64,000 nucleotides of DNA from JAJDXW01 sp965214795. GTDB lineage: Bacteria; Pseudomonadota; Gammaproteobacteria; HK1. Shown here in pieces: positions 33,895 through 43,344 of this stretch (positions are counted from its first letter, which is position 1; each line of letters starts with the position of its first letter). Below the pieces are notes generated by a model. It ran no database searches, was not told where the DNA came from, and saw only the letters and a list, made by a program, of their open reading frames with translations. Both the position numbers and the translations under genes were made by a program. Location of the stretch: contig OZ243976.1 of assembly GCA_965214795.1 (NCBI GenBank), positions 5,146,001 to 5,210,000 of the forward strand, written 5' to 3'.

Positions 33895-36336
33895 CTACCC
33901 TTCAGCGCTCTGCGGGGAGGCATCGACGTTCCGAGCGTGGCGGCGGCACGCAAGGGCGGCCGCTACGTGCGGGGCGAGGCGCGCGGGGAGAAGGGGAAGC
34001 GCCAGCACCTCTCCGGTGCCGAGGGCGTCCGCCACCGCGTTCGCGATGCACACCGGGGCACTCATCGACACCCCTTCGCCCACCCCCTTCGCCCCGAGCG
34101 GGGTCACCGTGGACGGCAGGTCGTGGTGAACGATGACCGGGGCGGGCACCTCGCACGCGGTCGGGATCGGGTAGTCCGCGAGGGTACCGGAGAGGAAGGT
34201 GCCGTCCGCGCCGTAGCGGAGCTCCTCGTACAGGGCCGCCCCCACGCCCTGCGCGAACGCCCCCCGGATCTGCCCGTCCACCATCGCGGGATGCAGGCGC
34301 ACCCCCGAGTCGTGGCCGGTCACGTAGCGGTCGATGCGGACCCGGGCGGTCGCCGGGTCCACCTCGACGCCGCAGTAGTCGAACACGAACGCATAGGCGC
34401 CCGCCCCGTTGATGCGGTCCTCGGGGTCGGGGGGAGCGAGCGCGGGGGGCGACCACATCTCCGTCACCCGGAGCCCGGGCTCCATGCCCGCCGGGAGCGA
34501 CGAGGGCGACCAGTGGAAGATCCCGGCGAGGCGCGCGAGCGCGACGGCGTTGTCGGGGTTGTGGGGTGGATGGACGCGCCCGGCCGCGAAGACGAGGCGA
34601 TCGGGGCGGGCGTTCAGCTCGCGCGCGGCCACCGTCGCGAGCCGTTCGCGGACCCGGAGCGCGGCGCGGTGGGCGGCCCCGGCGACCGCGCCCGCGAACC
34701 GGCTCGAATAGTTGCCCGAGGCGATCGACCACGCCTGGGTCTGGGTATCGTGCTCGAGGTTGACGACGATTTCCTCCGGGGCGAGCCCGAGGACCGCCGC
34801 CACCACCTGGGCGAGCACGGTGCGGTGGCCCTGGCCCTGGGGCGCGGAGGCGGCGGTCACGGTCACCGCGCCGCCCGGGTCGAGGCTCACCGTCGCGGTC
34901 GCCACCGCGCCGTCCTTGGGGCCGGCGCGCGCCCGGACCTCGGGCGAGAGCAGGGTGGTGACGTAGCCCATGTTGGAGATGCTCGTCTCCACGATCGCGG
35001 CGTACCCGACGCCGTAGAGACGCCCCTCGCGCCGCGCCGCGCGCCGGCGGGCGAGCAGCTCGTCGAGCCCTCCCTCGGCGACCGTCCGATCGACGAGGGC
35101 CGGGAAGTCGCCCGAGTCGTAGCGGGCGCCGGCGGCGGCCCGGTATGGAATGGCCGCGCCCGGAACGAGGTTGCGGCGAAGGACATCGAGGGGCTCGAGG
35201 CCGAGGGTCTCGGCGACCCGCCGCATGAGCGACTCGAGGGCGAAGAACACCTGGGGGCCGCCGAACCCGCGGTTGAGACCGGTCGGGGTCTTGTTGGTGA
35301 GCGCGACCCGGTTGCGGACCGCGAGGTGCGGCACGTCGTACCCGCCGGTCATGAGGCCGTGCATCCGGTAGAGGGTGGCGGGCTCGGGGGCGCGGAGGTA
35401 GGCGCCGCAGTCCTCGACCTGGTCGTAGCGCAGCGCCCGCACCCGCCCGTCGTCCTCGACCGCCGCCGCGAGCCGGATCACGCGGTTGGTGGCCGAGGTG
35501 GCGGCGGAGAGGTTCTCCATCCGGTCCTGCGTCCAGCGCACCGGCCGCCCGGCCGCGCGGGCCGCGAGGGCGAGGGCCACGATGTCGACGAAGGCGGACT
35601 GCTTGACCCCGAAGCTCCCGCCGGAGTTCCGCGCCGCACGCAGCCGCAGGCGCGAGCCCGGCACCCGGAGCGCGCGGGCCATCACCGGATGCAGGGAGTA
35701 CGGCCCGGGGAAGTTCGAGTGGACCTCGTAGACCCCTTCGCTCGGCAGCCAGGCCGCCGTCACCACGATCCCTTCGATCGGCGTGCAGACGTTGCGCGGA
35801 TACCGGACCTCGACCGCGACGCGGCGCGGCGCGGTGCGGAACGCGGCCTCCGGGTCGCCGTAGCGGAAGCTCCGCTCGTGGACGAGGTTCGAGCCCATCG
35901 CCTCGTGCAGCGCCGGCGCCGACTCGCCGAGGGCCTCCCGGGGGTCGACGACCGCCGGCCGCGGCGCGTAATCGACCTCGACCCGCTCCGCCGCATCCTC
36001 CGCGACGTACCGATCGCGCGCCACCACCACCGCGACCGGCTCCCCGACGTAGCGCACGCGGCCGGTCGCGAGGCAGCGGTGCTCGACCGGCACGCGCACC
36101 CCGACGAGAAGCGGCTCGGACCAGGCGGCCGCCTCCGCCCCGGTGAGGACCGCGTGCACCCCGTCCAGCGCGAGCGCCGCGCCCGTGTCGAGAGCCAGGA
36201 TGTCGGCATGCGGCCAGGGCGAACGCACGAAGCAGGCGTGACCCGCGCCGGGGGGGAGCGGGGCGTCGTCCGCGAACCCGGCCTCGCCGGTCACGAGGGC
36301 GGCGTCCTCGACGCGGGGGATCGAACGCCCGATCAT
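33895..36336 (-). CDS. Molybdenum hydroxylase large subunit (xanthine dehydrogenase/CoxL family)
   Basis: 813 residues from the ATG of MIGRSIPRVEDAALV. Molybdopterin-binding features: NSGGSFGVKQSAFVDI, TGLNRGFGGPQVFFALE, SAPQGQGHRTVLAQVVA and the C-terminal LGAKGVGEGVSMSAP with the catalytic Glu. The loop NRGFGGPQ is not the AYxCSFR loop of form I CO dehydrogenase, so the substrate is probably an aromatic, heterocycle or aldehyde. An upstream in-frame GTG (36450) overlaps the MFS stop but would add a repeat-encoded leader, so I prefer 36336, preceded by GGGGAG. Confidence 0.92.
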   Translation of the reverse strand: MIGRSIPRVEDAALVTGEAGFADDAPLPPGAGHACFVRSPWPHADILALDTGAALALDGVHAVLTGAEAAAWSEPLLVGVRVPVEHRCLATGRVRYVGEPVAVVVARDRYVAEDAAERVEVDYAPRPAVVDPREALGESAPALHEAMGSNLVHERSFRYGDPEAAFRTAPRRVAVEVRYPRNVCTPIEGIVVTAAWLPSEGVYEVHSNFPGPYSLHPVMARALRVPGSRLRLRAARNSGGSFGVKQSAFVDIVALALAARAAGRPVRWTQDRMENLSAATSATNRVIRLAAAVEDDGRVRALRYDQVEDCGAYLRAPEPATLYRMHGLMTGGYDVPHLAVRNRVALTNKTPTGLNRGFGGPQVFFALESLMRRVAETLGLEPLDVLRRNLVPGAAIPYRAAAGARYDSGDFPALVDRTVAEGGLDELLARRRAARREGRLYGVGYAAIVETSISNMGYVTTLLSPEVRARAGPKDGAVATATVSLDPGGAVTVTAASAPQGQGHRTVLAQVVAAVLGLAPEEIVVNLEHDTQTQAWSIASGNYSSRFAGAVAGAAHRAALRVRERLATVAARELNARPDRLVFAAGRVHPPHNPDNAVALARLAGIFHWSPSSLPAGMEPGLRVTEMWSPPALAPPDPEDRINGAGAYAFVFDYCGVEVDPATARVRIDRYVTGHDSGVRLHPAMVDGQIRGAFAQGVGAALYEELRYGADGTFLSGTLADYPIPTACEVPAPVIVHHDLPSTVTPLGAKGVGEGVSMSAPVCIANAVADALGTGEVLALPLLPARLAPHVAAALACRRHARNVDASPQSAEG

Positions 36337-36376
36337 GCGCGCGCTCCCCGGCGCGTCACCCGGTGGCGATCCGCGC

Positions 36377-36424
36377 GCCGGTTCGCACGCCGGTTCACAC
36401 GCCGGGCCGCACGCCGGTTCGCTC
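36377..36424. repeat. 12-bp tandem repeat, four imperfect units
   Basis: Units of the type GCCGGTTCGCAC, one with TTCACAC and one with GGCCGCAC, lie between the MFS 3' end and the hydroxylase large-subunit start. Because the unit is a multiple of three, copy-number change would not shift the upstream GTG frame. Confidence 0.75.
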
Positions 36425-36439
36425 GCGTACCCGATCCGG

Positions 36440-37960
36440 TCACCCGACACCCCTTCGCCTGATCCGGACGAACAGCAGGAGCGGAAGGGTGACGAACGAG
36501 AGCGCCGCGTACAAGGCGAAGGAGTTCGCGTAGCCCACCATCATTGCCTGGCGATTGACCTCGGCCCCGAACCGGGCGAGTCCGGGCACCGTGTCGAACG
36601 ACCACATGCCGCCGACCACGGGCAACCGCACCCCTTCGGCATACGGGGTGACGTGCTCGGCGAGCTCCGCGTACCGGACCTTGGCGGTGCGCACCACCGC
36701 GAGCACGCTGACGGAGATGAAGAAGCTCGATCCGAAGTTGCGGAGGAGGTGAAAGAGCGAGGACGCCTCGGGCAGCATCCGGGTCGGCAGGGTCGCGAAC
36801 GCGACCATGGAGAGCGGCACCCACATCAGCCCCGTGCCGATCCCCTGCAGGATGCCGTTCCAGGCGACCGCCCAGGGATCGACGTCGAGGTTGAACAGGG
36901 CCATGTTCCAGCCGCTCCATCCGATCATGGCGAGGCCGACGATCATGCCGGCCCGTGGATCGAGCCTTCCGGTGCGTGCGGCGATGAAGAAGCCGATGAT
37001 CATCCCCGCGCCGCGGGCGGCGAGGAGGACCCCGATCATGGAGTCCGGATAGCCCATGAGGTTCTGCAGCATCGGGGGCAGGAGCACCGTCGGGGTGAAG
37101 TTGAGCATCCCGTACACGAAGACGAGGATGAGGCCGATGGTGAAGTTCCGGTCCCGGAACAGGGCGGGATTGATGAAGGGGTTCCGGGCGGTCGCGGTGT
37201 GGGCGAAGAACACCCAGAAGCTCGCGATGAGGACGCCGGCCAGGGTCAGGATCCGGAGCGAGTCGAACCAGTCCTCGCGCTCGCCCCGGTCGATGATGAG
37301 CTGCGCGCACGTGATCGCGATGGAGAAGGCGAGGAAGCCGGTCCAGTCGAGTCGCATCCGCTCGCCCCGCGTGTTGTCGCGGATGAAGATGAACGCGAGG
37401 GTGAACGCCGCCGCGCAAAGCGGAAGGATGAGCAGGAAGACCCACCGCCAGTTGTACTCCTCGGCAAGGTAGCCGCCGAGGGCGGGAGCGATGGCGGGGC
37501 CGATCACCACCGCCATCCCGAACAGCCCCTGGGCGGCCGCGCGGCGATCCGGCGGATAGGTCGCGATGATGATCGCCTGGGCGAGCGGCACCAAGGGAGC
37601 TCCGAAGACGCCCTGCCCGATGCGGTACACGAGCAGCGGCACGAGGTTCTCGGCCGACGCGCAGAGGATCGAGCTCAGCGTGAACAGCATCACGCTCCAG
37701 AGGATCACCCGGCGCTGGCCGAAGCGCGCGACCAGCCACCCCGTCATCGGGGTCGCCACCGCGGTCGCGACGACGTTGAGGGTGACCACCCACGAGACCT
37801 GCTCGGGGGTCGCCGACAGCGCACCCTGGAGCTGGGGCAGGATCACGTTCACGATGGTGACCGTGAGCGCGTAGAGCATCGTGCACACCGACACGGTGAT
37901 GAGGATCAGCACGCGCGGCGGCGCGACCGGACGCGGGGCGGCGTCGGGAGGCGCTTCCAT
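36440..37960 (-). CDS. MFS transporter, DHA2 (EmrB/QacA) family, 14 TM
   Basis: 506 residues with about 14 hydrophobic segments. DHA2 hallmarks: motif C-like GPAIAPALGGYLAEEYNWRWVFL, motif A-like GWLVARFGQRRVILW and LQGALSATPEQVSWVVTLNV at TM1-2. A proton-driven exporter, often of drugs or aromatic compounds. It is the first gene of the hydroxylase operon, so it may export a substrate or product. ATG 37960 lies 34 bp from family A copy 5. Confidence 0.92.
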   Translation of the reverse strand: MEAPPDAAPRPVAPPRVLILITVSVCTMLYALTVTIVNVILPQLQGALSATPEQVSWVVTLNVVATAVATPMTGWLVARFGQRRVILWSVMLFTLSSILCASAENLVPLLVYRIGQGVFGAPLVPLAQAIIIATYPPDRRAAAQGLFGMAVVIGPAIAPALGGYLAEEYNWRWVFLLILPLCAAAFTLAFIFIRDNTRGERMRLDWTGFLAFSIAITCAQLIIDRGEREDWFDSLRILTLAGVLIASFWVFFAHTATARNPFINPALFRDRNFTIGLILVFVYGMLNFTPTVLLPPMLQNLMGYPDSMIGVLLAARGAGMIIGFFIAARTGRLDPRAGMIVGLAMIGWSGWNMALFNLDVDPWAVAWNGILQGIGTGLMWVPLSMVAFATLPTRMLPEASSLFHLLRNFGSSFFISVSVLAVVRTAKVRYAELAEHVTPYAEGVRLPVVGGMWSFDTVPGLARFGAEVNRQAMMVGYANSFALYAALSFVTLPLLLFVRIRRRGVG

Positions 37961-37993
37961 AGAGAGGTTCCGGGAACGGCGCCGCAATCCTAA

Positions 37994-38206
37994 CCCGAAA
38001 AAAGTCACCGACTTCCCGCGGCGGCCGCCCATCCGCTCGCGGTCGCGGGACGTACTCCCGCAAGCCGCTTCGACCGCGCGCACGCGCCAGTGTCGACTAC
38101 GCCTTCCGCAGCGCGCACGCGCTCTTTCGGTCCGTGCGGCCCGTTCCTCCATGAGATCGGGGGGCATCTTGGCGCCCTCGCGACGAAAGTCGGTGATTCT
38201 TTCGGG
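37994..38206 (-). repeat. Family A miniature inverted-repeat element, copy 5
   Basis: 213 bp, same orientation as copy 4, ends CCCGAAAAAAGTCACCGACTT and AAGTCGGTGATTCTTTCGGG. It abuts the family B element that begins 5 bp further on and occupies the promoter region of the MFS/hydroxylase operon. Confidence 0.9.
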
Positions 38207-38210
38207 CTGA

Positions 38211-38573
38211 CCCGACTTCGCCAACTCGGCACATTGGAGAATGATAACGTATTGATTTTCCGTGATCAGACCCCAAAGGTCGGCATCACACGGCGCGACC
38301 GGGAGGCCCCCCAACGGGGCTTCAAGACAGCAGCTTCGGCGCGGGTTGCTTCGGCAATGTCAAGCGGTGCTCCTTGCCGTCTTTGAACCGTTTCTTGCAG
38401 CGCACGAACATGCGTCCATCGTTCAACCAAACGGAAGGCAAATCAATAGGGTAGGTCGACACTACAGACGATATCGGGGTGAATGGCGCGGGCAGGGGTT
38501 CAGCAATTCAATCACTTGGGTCGCGGGAAAAGATGAAAATCGACAGAATTCACGCCGAGTTGGCGAAGTCGGG
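38211..38573. mobile_element. Family B element: internally deleted IS1634-like insertion sequence
   Basis: Perfect 20-bp inverted ends CCCGACTTCGCCAACTCGGC and complement, with CTGA directly outside both ends as a probable 4-bp target duplication. Inside, on the minus strand, a 29-codon mini-frame joins the start of an IS1634-like transposase to what looks like a transposase C-terminal tail. It is thus a non-autonomous derivative of a full IS. The other end recurs at 7184-7272. Confidence 0.8.
38322..38411 (-). pseudogene. IS1634-family transposase, start fused to end by internal deletion
   Basis: The frame starts MFVRCKKRFKDGKEHR, a close match to the conserved N-terminus of IS1634-family transposases (MF-R-K-R-KDGKEHRYW), and then jumps to LTLPKQPAPKLLS and stops. 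Several hundred codons of the DDE domain are missing. Confidence 0.7.
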
Positions 38574-38849
38574 CTGACCTGCGGGCCTATCCCGCGCTGG
38601 CCGATCGGCTGCATCCACGCGGCCCGCAGCCCCCCCGAGGGCACGAATGAGGGCGCTCTTGCCGACCCGGTGCGGATGATCGGCCCGCACGGGAGAGTCC
38701 TGGTGCCCGATACCGCCGGGCATCCCCTCCGGTGCGCCGGGTGCAATAATGAGGTTCCGGCTCGGGGCCGCGCCCCCACCCCCCCCTCCGGCGGTGGCCG
38801 GGGCCGAGTTCAGGGCCGGGGCCGATGACCCTCTTCGGGGAGCTACGGT

Positions 38850-40073
38850 ATGCCACGAACACGTGTCAGCTTCCTCTTTCTGAACGTCGGGCACTTCCTC
38901 GACCACTTCTTCATGCTCATCTTCGCGACCGCCGCCGCGCTGCGGCTCACCAGCGAGTGGGGGATGAGCTACGCGGCCCTCATTCCCTACGCCACGCCGG
39001 GTTTCATCGCGTTCGGGATCGGTGCGATCCCGGCCGGCTGGCTCGCGGACAAGTGGAGCCGGGAAGGGATGATCGTGGTCTTCTTCCTCGGCATCGGGGC
39101 GAGCTCGATCCTGACCGCCCTCGCGGGGTCTCCGGTCGAAATCGCGATCGGGCTGGCCGCCATCGGCCTCTTCGCCGCGATCTACCACCCGGTCGGGCTC
39201 GCCCTGGTCATCCAGGGACGGACGAAGACGGGGGTGCCGCTCGCGGTGAACGGCATCTTCGGGAATCTCGGGGTCGCGAGCGCCGCCCTCCTCACCGGCT
39301 ACCTCATCGACACCACGGGATGGCGCAACGCATTCGTGCTGCCCGGCGTCGTCTCCATCGGCCTCGGTCTCGCCTATGCCGGGTTCGTATGGTCCGGTCG
39401 GGGAGGCGGGGCGGCCGAGCGCGCGGGCGGGGGCGGAAGCGCGGCGAGCGCTCCGGGCGGAGGCACGGCCTCGCCGGTCGAACGCGGCACGTTCGTGCGG
39501 GTGCTCGCGATCATCCTCTTCACGACCGCGATCGGCGGCCTCATCTTCCAGAGCACCACGTTCGCCCTCCCGGAAATCTTCGACGAGCGGCTCGGGGAGC
39601 TTGCCGTCTCCGCCACCGCGATCGGGGGCTACGCGTTCGCGGTGTTCACGGTGGCCGCCTTCGCCCAGCTCGCCGTCGGATACCTCGTCGATCACCACTC
39701 GCTGCGCACCGTCTTCGCGTTCGTCGCGGGGCTCCAGGCGGTGTTCTTCGCGGTCATGTACCAGCTCACCGGCGTCGCCGCCCTGATCGTCGCGCTCGGT
39801 TTCATGCTCGTCGTGTTCGGGCAGATCCCGATCAACGACGTGCTCATCGGCCGGATCACGAAGACGGAGTGGCGCAGCCGCGTCTTTTCCCTGCGCTACA
39901 TCGTGACGTTCTCCGTCAGCGCGTCGACCCTGCCCCTCATCGCCTGGATCCACGGAGGCTGGGGCTTCGACCGGCTCTTCGTGGTGCTGGCGGCCGCGGC
40001 CGGGGCCATCCTCGCGGCCGTTCTGCTGCTCCCGCGCCGGGGCGCGTTCATCGGGCGGGCCGCCGCCGCGTGA
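38850..40073 (+). CDS. MFS transporter
   Basis: 407 residues, about 12 TM segments with a Gly/Ala-rich cytoplasmic loop after TM6 (about residues 182-205). The start MPRTRVSFLFLNVGHFLDHFFMLIFATAA with NxGHxxDH resembles the fosmidomycin-resistance/FsrA-like branch. Motif A: GWLADKWSREGMI. Substrate unknown. It lies alone after the repeat cluster at 38.0-38.6 kb; 38574-38849 has no gene. Confidence 0.88.
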   Translation: MPRTRVSFLFLNVGHFLDHFFMLIFATAAALRLTSEWGMSYAALIPYATPGFIAFGIGAIPAGWLADKWSREGMIVVFFLGIGASSILTALAGSPVEIAIGLAAIGLFAAIYHPVGLALVIQGRTKTGVPLAVNGIFGNLGVASAALLTGYLIDTTGWRNAFVLPGVVSIGLGLAYAGFVWSGRGGGAAERAGGGGSAASAPGGGTASPVERGTFVRVLAIILFTTAIGGLIFQSTTFALPEIFDERLGELAVSATAIGGYAFAVFTVAAFAQLAVGYLVDHHSLRTVFAFVAGLQAVFFAVMYQLTGVAALIVALGFMLVVFGQIPINDVLIGRITKTEWRSRVFSLRYIVTFSVSASTLPLIAWIHGGWGFDRLFVVLAAAAGAILAAVLLLPRRGAFIGRAAAA

Positions 40074-40592
40074 CCCTTCGGTCCTCGCGCCGGTGCCGTC
40101 GTTCAGGCCACCGTGCCCCCGGAAACGGGGTGCGAGTTCCGGAGCACCGCGGGGGCTCGGACCACATATCCGGACTTGGTTACGCACAATCCCGGCTCAG
40201 GCCCGGCTCAGACCCGGGCACGATGGGCGTTCGCTTCGCGAGCACACGGCGGCGCACGCGAAACGGTGGCCACGCCAGCCGGAAAGCTCGTCGTGGGCGG
40301 CCGGATCCCGGGATTGCGCAGTCCGGGAAACGCGACTTGAACCTCGTACGCAATCAGGTATCCGGAAGCGGGTGACCACCCCGGCCAGCCAACCGGGATG
40401 CGGAGCGCGTCGGGAAACCGTCCGATCCGCCCCGTCGAAAGGAACCGCGGCGCCGCCGGTCCCGCCGCGGAGGGCCGGAAGCAGCCCGGAGGGCGCCGCG
40501 GCCGGAGGCCCGACCGGTCGGCCGGCCGGCCAAGCCCGCACCGCCGGCGACGCGAGCCGCAGACATCGCGCCCCGACCGGGAGCGCTCGGCG
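40074..40592. other. Gene-free interval upstream of the DUF2157 gene
   Basis: 519 bp. The open frame entering the DUF2157 gene from 40398 has an Arg/Pro-rich composition typical of non-coding GC-rich DNA. Two stretches, ATATCCGGACTTGGTTACGC near 40166 and TACGCAATCAGGTATCCGG near 40349, look like weak inverted ends but do not pair convincingly. Confidence 0.4.
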
Positions 40593-41936
40593 GTGCGCCT
40601 GATCCGGTTGCTCAAGCGGGACCTCGCGACGGAGGTCGCGACCTGGGTCCGGCAGGGGATCGTCTCGGCAAGCCAAGCTCGCGCGATCTGCCGGCTCTAC
40701 GGCATCGAGTTCGACGCGACCCCGAGCCGTTACACGGGGTACCGGATACTGATCGTCCTCGGGTTCCTCTTCATCGGGCTCGCCCTCGTCACCTCGATCG
40801 GGGCGAACTGGGACGCGATCCCGCGCGGGGTGCGGATGGGGGGGCTGCTCGCCCTCACCGCCGGAACGCACGCCCTCGCGCTACGGCATCATCTCGCGGA
40901 CCGGGCGTCGCTTGCCACCGGGTTGTTCATCCTCGGCAACCTGTTCTACGGCGCATCGATCATCCTCGTCGCCCGGATCTATCACCTTGGCGAGCACATG
41001 CCGGACGGCGTGTTCTGGTGGGCGCTCGGGAGCCTGCCGCTCGCGGTGCTCCTTTGCAGCCCCTGGCTCACCCTATTCAGCGGCCTGCTGGCGTTGCTCT
41101 GGCTCTGCCTGGAACTCGGTACGGGGTTCCTCGGCGCGACGTTCGTCTCCGTCACCTTCCCGGTGTTCCTCGCGGCAGAGCTCTACGTGCTGGTAAGGGC
41201 GCGCGGGAGCCCCCTGCTGTTCCTGACCTTCACCGCGAGCCTCTTCCTCTGGCTCCAGACGGCGCTCGCCGCGACGTGGACCGACGGGCGGGAACCCCTG
41301 TGGTCGGCCGAGCACGTCCCGGTGGGGGCCGCGCTGTTCATCCTGGCCCATGCGGCCGGTCACCGGCTGCTCGCGATGGACAGCGGGAAAGCGAAGGACT
41401 ACGGCACGGCGCTGTCGCTCTGGACCTTGCGCCTCGCTCTGCTCGGGATGCTCGTGCTCAGCTTCGAACGGCCCTGGATCGAGCTGCTCTCCGCCGAGTG
41501 GAACCACCAGGCGGGCATGTGGATCGTCTTCGCAGCGCTGGCGGCCATCGCGCTCCGGATCGGCACGAAGGCCGGGAAGCCGAGCACCCTTCTGCCGCTG
41601 ACCATCCTTGCCGCAGGAGCGACGGCCGCGGTGGTGGCCACCGGCGCGCATGCGGACGAGGCCGATCACGAGGTCTACGCGGCCTGGTTCCAGGTGCTCG
41701 ACAACGTTGCTCTCGTCGCGGCCGGGATCGGGCTGATCGTTCGCGGCACGGCCACTGGAGTCTCCCACTACTTCTTCCTCGGCGTCGCCACCATTCTGCT
41801 GACCGCGTTGATGCGCTACGCGGACCTCATCGGCGACTACCTCGGCGGCGCGGTCCTGTTCATGGCCTTCGCGGCCCTGCTGTTGGGAGCGGCGAGGTAC
41901 TGGAAGAGTCGGCAAGGCCGGGAGGTCGGGTCGTGA
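40593..41936 (+). CDS. DUF2157 multi-pass membrane protein
   Basis: 447 residues. The cytoplasmic N-terminal domain (LATEVATWVRQGIVSASQARAI) is the DUF2157 signature, followed by about 10-12 TM helices. Function unknown; the family is commonly paired with a GDYXXLXY-domain protein, as here, and may form an envelope complex. The GTG at 40593 is chosen because upstream sequence is Arg/Pro-rich and unlike coding DNA. Stop overlaps the next start (GTGA). Confidence 0.85.
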   Translation: MRLIRLLKRDLATEVATWVRQGIVSASQARAICRLYGIEFDATPSRYTGYRILIVLGFLFIGLALVTSIGANWDAIPRGVRMGGLLALTAGTHALALRHHLADRASLATGLFILGNLFYGASIILVARIYHLGEHMPDGVFWWALGSLPLAVLLCSPWLTLFSGLLALLWLCLELGTGFLGATFVSVTFPVFLAAELYVLVRARGSPLLFLTFTASLFLWLQTALAATWTDGREPLWSAEHVPVGAALFILAHAAGHRLLAMDSGKAKDYGTALSLWTLRLALLGMLVLSFERPWIELLSAEWNHQAGMWIVFAALAAIALRIGTKAGKPSTLLPLTILAAGATAAVVATGAHADEADHEVYAAWFQVLDNVALVAAGIGLIVRGTATGVSHYFFLGVATILLTALMRYADLIGDYLGGAVLFMAFAALLLGAARYWKSRQGREVGS

Positions 41937-42511
41937 CCGGGAGGAAGACGACCCTGGGTCTCGGCGCCGCGATCGCCTTCCAGCTCGTCGTGCTGATCGG
42001 CATGGTCGTCAGCACCGCCCTTCCCCTGTGGACCGGCACGGAGGTCCGCGTCCGGACGGTGCCCGTGGATCCCCGTTCGATGTTCCGGGGGAACTACGCC
42101 CGGCTCGACTATGAATTCGGGACCCTGCCCGAGGAAGCCTTGGGCAAGGTGGAAGACCTGCGCAACGGCGAGGTCGTCTACGTCCGCCTCGAGCCGGGAG
42201 AGGGGGAGGAGCACGAGTTCGCGGGGGCCTCGCTCGACCCGCCGGCGGAGGGGGTCTTTCTGCGCGGCCGCATCGCCGGGAACTACCCGTCCTATCGCGT
42301 CCGGTACGGGATCGAGGCGTTCTTCGCCCCGAAGGAAAAAGCTCTGAAGCTCGAAAAAGACCTCCGGAACGGCGGCATCGCGATCCTGATGGTCACCGGC
42401 CACGGACGGGCGGCCCTCAAGGACATCATCCCGGACCCGAACCCGGACGCGGAACCCATCCCGAGCCCCGGCCCCGAGCCCGATTCCAACCCCGATTCCA
42501 GGCCGGAATGA
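41933..42511 (+). CDS. GDYXXLXY domain membrane-anchored protein
   Basis: 192 residues. One N-terminal TM (LGLGAAIAFQLVVLIGMVV), then VDPRSMFRGNYARLDYEF, which carries the GDYxxLxY-type motif as GNYARLDY. The C-terminal 25 residues are a repetitive Pro/Asp/Asn/Ser tail (PDPNPDAEPIPSPGPEPD). Overlaps the DUF2157 stop by 4 bp, so the two are translationally coupled and probably act together at the membrane. Function unknown. Confidence 0.88.
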   Translation: MTGRKTTLGLGAAIAFQLVVLIGMVVSTALPLWTGTEVRVRTVPVDPRSMFRGNYARLDYEFGTLPEEALGKVEDLRNGEVVYVRLEPGEGEEHEFAGASLDPPAEGVFLRGRIAGNYPSYRVRYGIEAFFAPKEKALKLEKDLRNGGIAILMVTGHGRAALKDIIPDPNPDAEPIPSPGPEPDSNPDSRPE

Positions 42512-42554
42512 CTTGACGATCGCGGGCGGAAGCTCGCGGACAAGACCGGACGGA

Positions 42555-43018
42555 CTATTTGCTCCCGACACACCAGGAATCGAGCAGATCGACGACCCGT
42601 CTCCGCACGCTTCGCAGACGTTCATCGCGCTCCGCTTCGTCGGCGAACGGCTGCCGACGCACCCGCTCCCGGAACGATTCGAGCAGCCGGCGTTCCAGTC
42701 CGGCACGCACTTCGGCGGAGGAACCGATAACGGTCGGGGTCGAAGATTGCGCCGTGGCGGGGCGGCAAGCGCATGGGCAGGCGTGACCGCGAGCCCCAGA
42801 ACCTGGCTGAGACGCATGCGTTCAGGGACGTAAATCGCCGGGGGCTCGGGAAGCGGAAGTTTCCCGAGCGCATACTTGATCGCGATTTCCCATGCGCTCG
42901 CCGCGGAGAGGTATCTCTGTGACGAAGGGTCGGCAAGTGTCTCCGGAAGATCGGCCCCGAAGCGCTTGGAGTCGGTTTGAAGCCAGAGCCAGCAGTGCGC
43001 ATCGAGAAGAAACCTCAC
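42555..43018 (-). pseudogene. VapC-like PIN toxin, broken after about 85 codons
   Basis: The N-terminal half is well preserved: MRFLLDAHCWLWLQTDSKRF, SAASAWEIAIKYALGKLPLP and RMRLSQVLGLAVTPAHALA. The expected continuation (LPPHHxDPFDRLLIAQA) is only hinted at in another frame as LPPRHGAIFDP near 42770, and then the third frame reads VRAGLERRLLESFRERVRR to a stop at 42555, unrelated to PIN domains. A frameshift plus deletion has removed the catalytic C-terminus. Its antitoxin upstream looks intact. Confidence 0.7.
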
Positions 43019-43078
43019 GCTCTGTTCTCGACACCGCCGGTCGGCCCGACATCGACGGGGAGCGTTTCCGGCGTCCGC

Positions 43079-43312
43079 TCATTCGCGTCCTTCGAACGCA
43101 CGCAGCAACTCCTCATCGAGTGGAGCGTCGAGATCGTCCGGAACGACGAAACGTCCCTCGTCGATACCGAACACGGGGCGGCTCCCCTCGATCGGTACGA
43201 GGCGGGCTACCGGCTGCCCCGAACGGGTGATGACGACCTCCTCTCCTGCGACGGCTTGCCGCAGCAGACGGGAGAGATGGGTCTTCGCTTCGTGCACGCT
43301 GACTTGATGCAT
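43079..43312 (-). CDS. Phd/YefM-type antitoxin
   Basis: 77 residues: MHQVSVHEAKTHLSRLLRQA is the DNA-binding start, VVITRSGQPVARLVPIE the dimer strand, and a C-terminal toxin-binding helix ending ELLRAFEGRE. It precedes the broken vapC by 60 bp. An intact antitoxin with a dead toxin fits a decaying module or an anti-addiction leftover. Family A copy 6 lies 32 bp upstream of its start. Confidence 0.88.
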   Translation of the reverse strand: MHQVSVHEAKTHLSRLLRQAVAGEEVVITRSGQPVARLVPIEGSRPVFGIDEGRFVVPDDLDAPLDEELLRAFEGRE

Positions 43313-43344
43313 GACGACAGGACCTGGACCAAATCCTTGACCAA

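Noticed and set aside
33895..36336. Aerobic CO dehydrogenase (coxL) assignment for the large subunit
   Set aside because: The active-site loop reads NRGFGGPQ and lacks the AYxCSFR or AYRGAGR motifs of form I and II CO dehydrogenases.
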